Positions 8,793 to 16,196 of a stretch of 16,196 nucleotides of DNA are shown here, piece after piece. The DNA comes from Chromera velia. Its lineage: Eukaryota > Sar > Chromeraceae. The notes below the pieces were generated by a model that worked only from the letters and a program-made list of their open reading frames with translations, was not told the origin of the DNA and searched no databases. The stretch is from positions 1-16,196 of the forward strand of contig JAHBMJ010002832.1 of the NCBI GenBank assembly GCA_018398765.1, given 5' to 3'. The position numbers and the translations under genes are program-made. Positions within the stretch are counted from its first letter, which is position 1. Each line of letters opens with the position of its first letter.

Positions 8793-9111
8793 ATGTTCCC
8801 TCTTGGTGATGCTCACGGAGGGAGAATCCCGCCTCTTATTCAGATCCTACAGACCGTACAGCAGAACACGGACAGCCTGAAAACTTATATCAGTGCCCAC
8901 CACGAGATAGCTTATCGCAGCATCCAGCAGCATGATGCTCAGCTTGCGATGTTTGCCGAAGCCGCTAAGCTCCAGTCGAGAGGGCTGGAACAATTCTTGG
9001 TTTTACAAGAAAAAGCCGACCTTCACATCAGGGAAATTGTTGGGCTTGACTTGAAGGCCCTGGCCAGGGAGAAGCAGGCTGAGCTGGGGGAGGAGGAAAT
9101 GGAAAGAACAG
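8793..9111 (+). CDS. ORF1 5' part: coiled-coil N-terminus of a LINE ORF1-like protein, interrupted by a transposon
   Basis: The ATG at 8793 is the first after an in-frame stop (TGA 8784-8786) and has A at -3. The 105 native codons start MFPLGDAHGGRIPP and then form a long amphipathic helix rich in Gln, Ala, Leu and Glu, ending EEEMER; this looks like an oligomerising coiled coil. After 9111 the frame runs into the inserted element and stops at 9203. The continuation lies beyond the element at 13782, in the same phase. Coiled coil plus an RRM-like segment downstream is the layout of LINE ORF1 proteins, which bind and package element RNA. That family call is inference from architecture. Confidence 0.6.
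9108..9111. repeat. Target site duplication, left copy (ACAG)
   Basis: ACAG directly precedes the first base of the left inverted terminus, and the same four bases directly follow the right terminus at 13782-13785. Confidence 0.8.
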
Positions 9112-9283
9112 AAGACAAATCTATCCCAAACGGTCTCCAACATCAAAACGGTCTCCAAAATAATCATAGTTCTCCAGCTTTTCTAGTATTTATTATATAT
9201 TAAACAATGCTTAAAAGCTCAAAACAAAGAGTTTTAAGCAATGTGAGAGTGCGATTTTATGTTTTTAAATTGGGGTTAGTGAG
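9112..9283 (+). repeat. Left terminal inverted repeat of the 4.67-kb element
   Basis: Aligns in reverse complement with 13615-13781: a near-identical outer 46 bp, a diverged AT-rich middle, then a second conserved block at about 9208-9255 with a weaker match to TTAGTGA near 9278. The AAACGGTCTCCAA motif occurs twice in the outer block. Confidence 0.85.
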
Positions 9284-9315
9284 AAAAAACATCCCAATTA
9301 TACCTGGGTAATTAT

Positions 9316-9371
9316 AGCGGTGTGCGTGACTGCAACGCAGCGGTGTGCTGCGTGCCCGTTACTGCAACGCG
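9316..9371. repeat. GC-rich direct duplication
   Basis: AGCGGTGTGCGTGACTGCAACGC is followed immediately by a longer variant of the same motif with an internal insertion, then a G/C-only run to about 9396. This is a sharp composition change inside AT-rich element sequence. Confidence 0.7.
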
Positions 9372-9396
9372 GCCGGCGGCGGGGCGCGGCGGGGCC

Positions 9397-9806
9397 TGCA
9401 CATATCATGGGATCAATGTGCTCCAGCCTTAAAATCGAATAATATCTAAAAAGCCGATTTGATGCACACAGATGTAGCTGACAATATGTACACTGCATAT
9501 TTATCTCTGAACATTGTGGGACTGCGGATGTGCTCCAAAGCGATTAATTCACTGCTGATGTTTTCAGATCAGCTCGCACTACATTGCAAGCATAACAGCT
9601 CTATACTTCACATGGGAGACTCTAACTCTGAGCAGAGTTTGAAAGGAAGCTCAGTCATCTCTCTTCTTTGAACATGGGTTTATTTGCCCGTCTCGCGCCA
9701 TCTCGTTCTGTCAGCAAGCGTGGTGGGAAAATTGGAGAGGGCCGTCTTATTCTCACTCTTTGATCGACGTCCTTTTCCCCTTGCATACTTCTATGCAAGC
9801 GGTCGA
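9397..9806. other. No gene seen
   Basis: Mixed-composition interior of the 4.67-kb element. Short frames here lack protein character on both strands. Confidence 0.5.
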
Positions 9807-10256
9807 CCTCTTGCTTTCTTTGCTGGGGGAACTAGGGCTGTTTTCGTCTTCTTTCTGGTGAGTTTGAGGTTCCGTCTCCTTTTAGATGTGAACTATAGCT
9901 AGCCGTAACACTCGTTGCATCATATCAGGCACAGGCCCATCTTTCTCCAAGCTCTCAAACTTTCTTACTTTCTTGGTATATATACCTGCAGACAGGATTT
10001 GGGATTCACACTGGGCTGTTTCAGGGATCCAGAGGGACCTTCGCATGCTCTTCGGTAAGTTTATCAGTTTGTTTGTTTTACTGCTTGCAAGCCGTTCCAT
10101 CAGGTCAGAGCATGATACACCTCAGACCCTCCCATGCAACTTCATCCTTTTCTTGTTCGGTGGTTGCACGCAGGATCTGGGACCACCTTTTGCCTTTGCT
10201 GAGGAGCTGGGGTTGCTTTTGCCATTCTTTTGGTGAGTCTGCAGTTCCGTCTCTCT
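9807..10256. repeat. Diverged ~75-bp duplication with splice-donor-like GGTGAGT
   Basis: The segments 9807-9884 and 10186-10256 share an order of motifs: CCT-TTGC-TTTGCTG, GGGCTG/GGGTTG, TTCTTT-TGGTGAGT and AG(G)TTCCGTCTC. Each contains a perfect donor-like GGTGAGT, and GGTAAGT occurs between them near 10055. This may be a remnant of a captured spliced transcript unit; no exon could be defined. Confidence 0.4.
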
Positions 10257-10650
10257 GTGTGAGTCAGTGTATGATGCACTGTTGAGCAGATGTTTGCCTT
10301 CAACCATCGTTTTTGGCTTTATTACCTCTTAGGAATATGATTGAACGCAGGTTCCGTTCATTTGATCATACTGAGGCAGCACTTGGGGCTCCGTGTGATA
10401 ACCGTGTCTCTTTGGGTCAGTGATTTGTTTTCATTCGGTCCCTGTCAGTCGCGTCGTTTTGCATCCGTGCCTGTCAGTGAAAATCAGTCAAAAACATCTA
10501 GTAGGTATGGTCTAGAAAGTAAGAAGAAAAGTTATGACAACCTGGGAAGAGGCAATGCGACGAGGGGAAGGATGCTTGTCCTTGCTTTCCGTTTGTCTCC
10601 CTTTGAATGTGCTGCTTGTCTACCTGTATTCAGGTCTGCTTTCTATCTTT
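10257..10650. other. No gene seen
   Basis: T-rich sequence with several short open frames that lack recognisable character. A GTCAGT-containing stretch lies at 10410-10500. Confidence 0.45.
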
Positions 10651-10659
10651 GAGACTGTA

Positions 10660-11160
10660 CGCCAGCACCAGCCCCGGCCCCGACGTATGGGTCCCGGCGG
10701 AGACAGAAAGCGGAAAGGGGGGCAAAAGAGTGAGAAGGAGAGGGCAGATCAAGGGAGTGAGCAGACCGGAGCGCTGGTAGGGTCGGGGGGACGTTCATCG
10801 ACGGAAGCGGGGGCAAGGACAGGGACACGGGCCGCTAAGGGGCGGGGGCCGGGCCCGGTGCCACAGTATGCCGCGGCCTGGGCAGGGCCTGGGGCCGGTG
10901 GCATCAGAAGGAGCAGAGAGACGCCAGCTGGAGGGAGCGGTAAGACGTTTAGGCCAAGTGAAGGAACGTCCGCGACTGGTAAAGGAAGCCGAGGTCGATT
11001 GGGGCCCGGCCCAGCCCAGGCCGGCGGCGTCACAAGGGAGTAGGGCCGGGGCCGGCGGCGTTACAAGTGGCCGGGGTAGGTGGTGTCCACCGGGAAGGAC
11101 ACAGACAATCCGGACACTTGGAGAGGTCGGTGGGAGAAATCAGTGGGGAGTTAGGGCATA
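10660..11160. other. GC-rich block with GGCCGG repeats inside the element
   Basis: A 500-bp purine/GC-rich island. The motif GGGGCCGG-GGC-T-A-AAG recurs near 10890, 11018 and 11049. A plus-strand frame (10534-11043) crosses it and reads as Gly/Arg/Pro/Ala low-complexity sequence; the antisense frame is similarly Pro/Ala-rich. Neither has a recognisable domain. It could be a captured host fragment, since its base composition differs sharply from the element's flanks. Confidence 0.5.
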
Positions 11161-11278
11161 AAAAGTGGATTGCCTAGCTTCACAAAGGATGCTGGTGGAG
11201 GCTACGCTATTCTTTTAGGCCCATTCCACACTTTGTGTTCTATCTCTCCCTCTCAGACTATGTGAAAAAAATATTTGG

Positions 11279-11709
11279 CAAGGGAGAATTCAGGGCTGAA
11301 TTCTCCCTTGATGAGTATGTGGAAAAAATTTTTTTGAGGGAGAATTTTTTTGAGTCGTTTTTCTGGCTTCTTTTACCGAAATGAGTCATCTTTTTTTTGC
11401 TCCCTCGAAAAAAATTTTTTTTTATTACCGAGGGAGAATTTAGGGCTGAATTCTCCCTCTTGAAGTATGTTAAAAAGATATCGTTCGAGGGAGAATTTAG
11501 CCCTGAATTCTCCCTCGGTTAAAATACGAAAGATTTTTTTTTCTTTCACACCATAGAAAGGAGATGTTCTTTGGATGAAAGGTGTTTAGGACAGCATTCA
11601 TCTTAATCAAAATCGTACTAACTGCTCTCTTTCTCTCCTCGCAGCTCTCAATGTGTAGCACTTTGAGCCATTTCACCCGAGAGAGAATTTAGCCCTGAAT
11701 TCTCCCTCG
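11279..11709. repeat. Cluster of four 30-32-nt hairpins on a GAGGGAGAATT motif
   Basis: Near-perfect palindromes lie at 11279-11310, 11430-11459, 11486-11517 and 11678-11709. Each has 14-15-bp arms of the type CGAGGGAGAATTTAG / CTGAATTCTCCCTCG around a 2-nt spacer (GG or CC). The first is perfectly paired; the others carry one or two mismatches or wobble pairs. A half-copy (GAGGGAGAATT then T's) is at 11336-11350. A/T homopolymer runs flank each. Confidence 0.85.
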
Positions 11710-11800
11710 GTAAAAATACGAAAGATTTTTTTTTCTTTCACATCACAGAAAAAATACATTTTTTGGACAAAAGGTGTTCGGGACAGCATTCATCTTGTAT
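11486..11800. repeat. ~192-bp tandem duplication including a hairpin
   Basis: The sequence starting at hairpin 3 (11486) recurs at hairpin 4 (11678). The hairpin is followed in both copies by TACGAAAGATTTTTTTT-CTTTCACA and, about 60 bp later, by AAAGGTGTT--GGACAGCATTCATCTT. Confidence 0.8.
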
Positions 11801-12262
11801 GAATGTATGCTACGTGTTCTTTTTTTGTTCTTAATCTGCTCTATTGTGGGCCGCCTTGGGTCAGGCATCCGCAGGCATCAGGGTTATATCTTGCGCGCCT
11901 CATATTCTCTGCTTGTGCACATACAGAAAAAAGCAGCTAGATTGTTGTAAAACCTTTTGAATTCGTTTTTCTCTCATCTCCCTATTTCTGTTTTTGATAC
12001 ATCTACGGACTCTTTTTCATATGTGTGTCTTCTGAATATGAATACAGTTAAGTCCATTTCGAGGTGTGTGGAGGGACCACCCCAGACAGCCCCTGTAGAA
12101 GGTGGGTTCAGAGCTCAGCCTTTGTTTCAGTGGCTTGTACTTGGTCTGCCAGGCTCTAGAGCTCTAGGCTGCCTTTTTGTTGACCATTTTGCTTTCTTTT
12201 TTGAGTCTTTCTCCGTCTCTGCACGTGTGTGTATCTAGATGTGTACAACGCTAGGTGCAGCA
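11801..12262. other. No gene seen
   Basis: T-rich interior of the element. A 93-codon plus frame (11957-12238) has no recognisable features. Confidence 0.45.
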
Positions 12263-12267
12263 TGTGT

Positions 12268-12308
<41 letters not shown>

Positions 12309-12330
12309 TATGTATGTGTGTGTGTGTGTA
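12263..12330. repeat. (TG)n microsatellite, interrupted
   Basis: TG repeats with TATG interruptions. Frames in it read as Cys/Val or His/Thr repeats. Confidence 0.95.
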
Positions 12331-12547
12331 AAAGAGTGTGAGTGTATGAAAAAGGATATCCTCCCATGTATTCTGTTTGTCTCCGGCCTTGTCCTAGAAG
12401 TTTATATAATATTCCTTCTGGCACTGTATTTTGTTGCCTGTATTTGCTCGAACAACAAAGGAGCGTACTGCTAGTAGTCCGTGTGATCTTATATTCCGTG
12501 TGCATGTGTGCATGCACATACATGCGGGTGTGCGCGGGCCTGTGTCA

Positions 12548-12785
12548 TGGTGTGTATGTGTGTATGAGTGTGTGTATGTGTATATGTATGTGTGTGAGAG
12601 AGAGAGAGAGGGAGAGTGTGAGTATGAGTGTGAGTGTGGGTGTGAGTATGAGTGTGAGCGTGAGTGTGAGTCTGAGTATGAGTGTGAGTGTGAGTGTAAG
12701 TGTATGTATGTGTATGTATGTGTGTATATGTGTGTCACAGTGTGTATATATGTGTGTGTGTGTATGTATGTGCGTGCATGCATGT
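12548..12785. repeat. TG/GTGAGT/GTATG compound microsatellite
   Basis: TG runs, a short (AG)n block at 12597-12616, then a GTGTGAGTATGA-type hexamer array and more TG/TATG. All frames across it are repeat artefacts. Confidence 0.93.
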
Positions 12786-13060
12786 GTGAGTATATAAAGG
12801 TGTGCATGCAACGCAACACAGTCTTTCTATCCTTTTCTTTCTTAAGGCTCATGACGCTCACCTCTTTCAGAAAGAATAAATGCATGTTGTTGCTTTTCTG
12901 TGAGTCAGTTTGTCTGAGTCTGCGTTTATGTGCGTGTGTACGTATCTAAGGTGCATGTACTCGTTCTCCTTCTACCTCTTGGTCTCTTCTTTATGCCCAA
13001 GTTTTCTCTGCCAGCTTATGTTCCTCCCATTTCCCCTTTCCCCCCGGCCTATTCCCCTTA

Positions 13061-13138
13061 TGTGTGTGTATGTGTGTGTGTATGTATGTGTATGTGTGTG
13101 TATGTATGTGTGTGTATGTGTATGTGTGTGTGTATGTA

Positions 13139-13169
<31 letters not shown>

Positions 13170-13190
13170 GCGCGTATGCGCGTGTATGTA
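13061..13190. repeat. (TG)n/(TATG)n microsatellite
   Basis: Third TG array of the element, with TATG interruptions and CGCG variants at its right end. Confidence 0.95.
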
Positions 13191-13614
13191 CTGGCAGATC
13201 CACATGCACACAGATCTTCACTGACAGGTTACGTGCACTGGAAACCAATTTTAAAATGTTGATTATTGTTCTGGCTGCATAAAAAATTTATTATCTGAGT
13301 TGAACAACTTTATTGTCTGGTTGTTGCGGTGTTATGCTAAAAAAGTGCTTTGAGCTCACGGCCATTGTTATGAGCGTCCTACTTATGATTTATAGTCATA
13401 CAGTCTAAAATATTAATAGCATCAATTGTGATATTCATAAAAGCTCTACACTACGTTTCACATGTTTTCAATCTTTGTGTTACAACCTTAAGATTTATTA
13501 TGAAGACAATATTTTAAAGAGTTAAAAACTTACTAAAAAAGTTAAAATGATAAATTAAAATTTAAATATATATGCAGTTATCATAAATTAAGTTTATATA
13601 TAATTATTAATAAT
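13191..13614. other. AT-rich stretch, no gene seen
   Basis: Strongly AT-rich sequence leading into the right terminus of the element, with stops in all frames. Confidence 0.6.
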
Positions 13615-13781
13615 TAGTTCACTAACTATGATAACAAAAAACACTTAATCGCACTCTCAAACCGTTTAAAACTCTTTGTTTTAAGTTTTTGATCATTGTT
13701 TAGTACCTAAAAATGCTTGATGGGTATGGTAATCTTGGAGACCGTTTTAATGTTAGAGACCGTTTGGGATAGATTTGTCTT
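13615..13781 (-). repeat. Right terminal inverted repeat of the 4.67-kb element
   Basis: Partner of the left terminus. It ends ATTTGTCTT at 13781, directly followed by ACAG. Confidence 0.85.
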
Positions 13782-13785
13782 ACAG
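13782..13785. repeat. Target site duplication, right copy (ACAG)
   Basis: Same four bases as 9108-9111, directly after the last base of the right inverted terminus. Confidence 0.8.
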
Positions 13786-14911
13786 AGCCAATGCTACGAA
13801 ATTATGTTCATGCCCTTGCCGATTTTGTGGAAACAGTTGGGGGAAGGGAGACTCAGTCTCAGAATGGTGAGTTCAATATAGCTACCAGTGTGGCCACTAT
13901 TAAAAAAGCAGAGGTCAAGCCCAGAGTCTGGAGAGGGGGGCGGGAAGTCCCCCCTCTGACCATTATCACCTTCTCGGATGAGCAGTCTGCGAAAGATTTT
14001 GACACCGTGTTTGGTCCATCACGCACAGTGAAATTCCAAGAGGTCGACTATAGGATTCGTCTGAGGAAAACACGACCTCAAGCCCGCAGAAATGACTTCG
14101 AGTGGGCGTTCGAGTCGGGCATGCACAGCCAGAACGCTGACATACGGGCCCGCGCCCAGGGAATTCTGAGCAGAGACGATCCGATCACAAACGTGCTATA
14201 TGCATCGCGGATGTACTGTGGTATCGCGCGAATGTCATTGAGAGAGAGCTTCCCTCTGCCCGCTCTCAATTTTGCAACACAACAACACCACAACACCGCA
14301 CAGCAGTATCCACTGTTACCCCACCAGAACTCCGTCTCCCCTATTGCCCAGAATGCCTCACACGTGCCGTCTTCTTGTCCCGTCTCCGGAGTTCAGCCTT
14401 CGCAGGCCCTAGTCATTCCGTCTGGTCTGCCGCAGCAGCACGCCCAGCCACAACCAGCTCCGCCCGGATCGCTTGCACAGCAGGGCAGAGTGCAAGAGCG
14501 TATTCCCACCCAGAAGGCAGACAACAGACAGATCTCCAGAGCTCCCAATTCTTCCTCTGAAGTGTCAAATCGTGCTGCTCCGTCTGTACAGGCATCCGAG
14601 GGAATTTCGTCATCCCCCCCTTGTGTAACTGATACAGCTGTTGCTGCTATGCCCCTCGAGGCTCTCGTCTCTCCAGATGAGGGAGGACCCTCCGCCCCCA
14701 GGACAGACGGGGGTAAGAACAGAAAAAGAATGATGTCGGGTCGAGAGACCAAGTCACCGGGGCAGGGGGGCGAGAGGATGGGAAGGAAAATTCTGGAGGA
14801 GGAGGATGCGGTGCGCATGAGGGGTCGGATGCTCTACAGAACCTTTCAGGCAGCGGGCGAAGGGTTTCTGGGGTTTTGCAAGACACCCGTCGGTCTCTTC
14901 CCTCGACGTCC
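13786..14911 (+). CDS. ORF1 continuation: RRM-like segment, basic segment and Pro/Gln/Ser-rich tail
   Basis: The frame continues that of 8793-9111 once the insert and one ACAG are discounted. It is open from there; the ATG at 13791 is therefore probably internal. PPLTIITFSDEQSAKDF (strand then helix) followed by YRIRLRKTRPQARRNDFE resembles the RRM and basic C-terminal region of LINE ORF1 proteins. The remainder is Gln/Pro/Ser-rich, then Lys/Arg/Glu-rich. The contig ends at 14911, just before the N. The frame continues formally to 15209, but only by running out of phase through a duplicated 648-bp segment; the true continuation is at 15561-15714. Confidence 0.6.
14264..14911. repeat. Duplicated 648-bp segment, copy 1 (contig end)
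   Basis: Nearly identical to 14913-15560 at an offset of exactly 649. The few differences cluster in the last 45 bases before the N, as expected of low-quality contig-end sequence. Confidence 0.95.
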
Positions 14912-14912
14912 N
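14912..14912. other. Single N marking a contig join
   Basis: The duplicated segment ends immediately before this N and begins again immediately after it. Confidence 0.9.
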
Positions 14913-15560
14913 TCTCAATTTTGCAACACAACAACACCACAACACCGCACAGCAGTATCCACTGTTACCCCACCAGAACTCCGTCTCCCCTATTGCCCAG
15001 AATGCCTCACACGTGCCGTCTTCTTGTCCCGTCTCCGGAGTTCAGCCTTCGCAGGCCCTAGTCATTCCGTCTGGTCTGCCGCAGCAGCACGCCCAGCCAC
15101 AACCAGCTCCGCCCGGATCGCTTGCACAGCAGGGCAGAGTGCAAGAGCGTATTCCCACCCAGAAGGCAGACAACAGACAGATCTCCAGAGCTCCCAATTC
15201 TTCCTCTGAAGTGTCAAATCGTGCTGCTCCGTCTGTACAGGCATCCGAGGGAATTTCGTCATCCCCCCCTTGTGTAACTGATACAGCTGTTGCTGCTATG
15301 CCCCTCGAGGCTCTCGTCTCTCCAGATGAGGGAGGACCCTCCGCCCCCAGGACAGACGGGGGTAAGAACAGAAAAAGAATGATGTCGGGTCGAGAGACCA
15401 AGTCACCGGGGCAGGGGGGCGAGAGGATGGGAAGGAAAATTCTGGAGGAGGAGGATGCGGTGCGCATGAGGGGTCGGATGCTCTACAGAACCTTTCAGGC
15501 AGCGGGCGAAGGGTTTCTGGGGTTTCGCGAGACACCCGTCGGTCTCCCCCCTCGAGGTCC
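14913..15560. repeat. Duplicated 648-bp segment, copy 2 (contig start)
   Basis: Partner of 14264-14911. It begins at the base after the N. Confidence 0.95.
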
Positions 15561-15714
15561 GGGGGGGGAGGGGGGAGCATTGCCGATGGTCCCTCCTCAC
15601 GGGAGCGCCTACGGAGGGGCGCAGAGGCTACGTCCTGGAGGGGAAATGGGGGAACACAGGGGGAGGGACTGGGGACAGTGGGGGGTTCTAGCAAGAAGAT
15701 GGGGTGACTCTTAG
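14914..15714 (+). CDS. ORF1 3' part (second copy of duplicated segment plus true C-terminus)
   Basis: The second copy of the segment stays open in the phase corresponding to copy 1 and adds 51 unique codons, Gly/Arg-rich (GGEGGALPM, then GEMGEHRGRDWGQWG), before TAG at 15712-15714, which is followed directly by TAA. Counting one copy only, ORF1 totals about 532 codons. The Gly/Arg-rich end could help bind RNA; no CCHC zinc knuckle is visible. Confidence 0.6.
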   Translation, partial: LNFATQQHHNTAQQYPLLPHQNSVSPIAQNASHVPSSCPVSGVQPSQALVIPSGLPQQHAQPQPAPPGSLAQQGRVQERIPTQKADNRQISRAPNSSSEVSNRAAPSVQASEGISSSPPCVTDTAVAAMPLEALVSPDEGGPSAPRTDGGKNRKRMMSGRETKSPGQGGERMGRKILEEEDAVRMRGRMLYRTFQAAGEGFLGFRETPVGLPPRGPGGEGGALPMVPPHGSAYGGAQRLRPGGEMGEHRGRDWGQWGVLARRWGDS

Positions 15715-16196
15715 TAAATGATGACCGCTTGTTAACAGTAAGCCCTCCTAACTCGTCTTCCGTTTCTCTTTCTTTTCTTTCTCCCTCTTCTTCTTCTTCT
15801 TCTTCCTTGTTTTTCCTCCCTGTTGATGAGGCATTGCTTTTGTTCGAATGCACACATTTCGATGAGCCTTTTCTAGTGCCTGCAAGAACTTGCCCTCCCC
15901 GTTTTCTAAGACCCACTCTTCATCCTCTGTCAGAAACTGGCTCCACTGTTTCCTCGGGTAGTAACCGTTTTGCGTGCCTAACGGATGACTCTTTGTCTGA
16001 AAGCACTCCCCCCTTTTCGTCGCATCCTGCTCGACCTGTTGACGTTCTCTCGCAGCTCTCGGACCTAGACAGTAGAGATAGACAGCAAAGTTTCACCTCC
16101 AGCGCGCCAATGGAAGAGTTAGTGAGGCTTGCTTTACACCGGGAAGAGAAAAGAAAAGGAACGCAAGAATGGCAAGGAAAGGAGACAGCAGAGTGC
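15708..16196 (+). CDS. Start of a second open frame overlapping the ORF1 stop (ORF2 candidate, partial)
   Basis: After a TGA at 15705-15707, this frame stays open for 163 codons to the window edge. It overlaps the ORF1 stop by 7 nt in the -1 phase relative to ORF1. It begins Ser/Pro-rich (a TCT run gives poly-Ser), then becomes mixed: VDEALLLFECTHFDEPFLV, VDVLSQLSDLDSRDRQQ and a basic/acidic helix, EELVRLALHREEKRK. The first in-frame ATG is late (16110-16112). Translation may therefore use -1 frameshifting, re-initiation, splicing or that internal ATG. In a two-ORF LINE this is where ORF2 (endonuclease and reverse transcriptase) starts, but no endonuclease motif is visible yet. Confidence 0.45.

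Larger units (their letters stand above)
9112..13781. mobile_element. 4670-bp DNA transposon-like insertion in ORF1, non-autonomous
   Basis: Both termini begin AAGACAAATCTATCCC, read inward, and are flanked by ACAG. The outer 46 bases match with two differences and contain two copies of AAACGGTCTC(C/T)AA, probable transposase binding sites. A further inner block (AACAAAGAGTTTTAA, GAGAGTGCGATT) also matches. Removing the insert and one ACAG restores the surrounding reading frame. No transposase-like frame is present. The interior holds a GC-rich duplication, a diverged 75-bp duplication, a Gly/Pro/Arg-coding GC-rich block, a hairpin cluster and three GT arrays. Sola and Ginger superfamilies are reported to make 4-bp duplications, but target-site length alone does not classify it. 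Confidence 0.88.

Noticed and set aside
10534-11043. A genuine 169-codon Gly/Arg/Pro-rich protein
   Set aside because: The composition follows the GC-rich repeats, the antisense strand is equally open, and no domain or conserved motif is visible.
12229-13282. Multiple Cys/Val and His/Thr frames
   Set aside because: They are direct translations of TG/TATG microsatellites.
9112-13781. A transposase gene inside the 4.67-kb element
   Set aside because: Every open frame in it is short, low-complexity or inside a GT array, and no catalytic motif pattern was seen.
14264-15560. A real tandem duplication of a protein segment in ORF1
   Set aside because: The boundaries coincide exactly with the N, the second copy is out of phase, and differences cluster at the contig end.

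Overview
The window looks like a repeat-rich eukaryotic nuclear genome, most likely an alga or other protist. The evidence is long tetranucleotide arrays, GT microsatellites, a satellite array, nested elements with terminal inverted repeats, protein-like frames that appear to be exons rather than complete intronless genes, and single-N scaffold joins. There are no operons or bacterial-type gene packing. The taxon cannot be fixed from the sequence alone.

Layout. Positions 1-2099 hold a possible tRNA-like 3' end at the edge, a 12/24-bp minisatellite that reads as an acidic AEDLADNL repeat (387-640), a GT microsatellite and G-quadruplex-type purine tracts. A good open frame on the minus strand follows (2100-2688); its 5' end is cut by a poly-G/N join. 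An 850-bp polypyrimidine tract (2884-3732) contains a TTCG array and is followed by a CAAA array. At 3988-4606 (minus) lies what looks like the first exon of a TraB/GumN-like protein with an Arg-rich, organelle-targeting-like N-terminus; a GC-rich possible promoter lies upstream of it. Next come about 0.9 kb of degenerate CAGT repeats (5518-6404) and five copies of a 190-bp satellite (6409-7386). A 1.2-kb element with 190-210-bp inverted termini (7436-8639) follows and carries a decayed coding fragment.

The most informative part is 8793-16196. A coiled-coil protein frame begins at 8793 and is interrupted at 9111 by a 4670-bp DNA-transposon-like element (9112-13781). The element has matching inverted termini and a 4-bp target duplication (ACAG). 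The host frame resumes in the same phase at 13782. Further on, 648 bp are present twice on either side of a single N (14264-14911 and 14913-15560), almost certainly an unmerged contig overlap. Discounting the inserted element and the duplicate gives one frame of about 532 codons ending at 15714, with a layout like a LINE ORF1 protein (coiled coil, RRM-like segment, basic segment, then a Pro/Gln/Ser-rich tail). A second frame opens at 15708, overlaps the ORF1 stop and stays open to the window edge. This suggests a two-ORF retroelement hit by a later DNA transposon.

The 4.67-kb insert shows no recognisable transposase. It contains GT arrays, a GC-rich block and a cluster of four near-perfect 30-32-nt hairpins built on one GAGGGAGAATT motif, and is probably non-autonomous.
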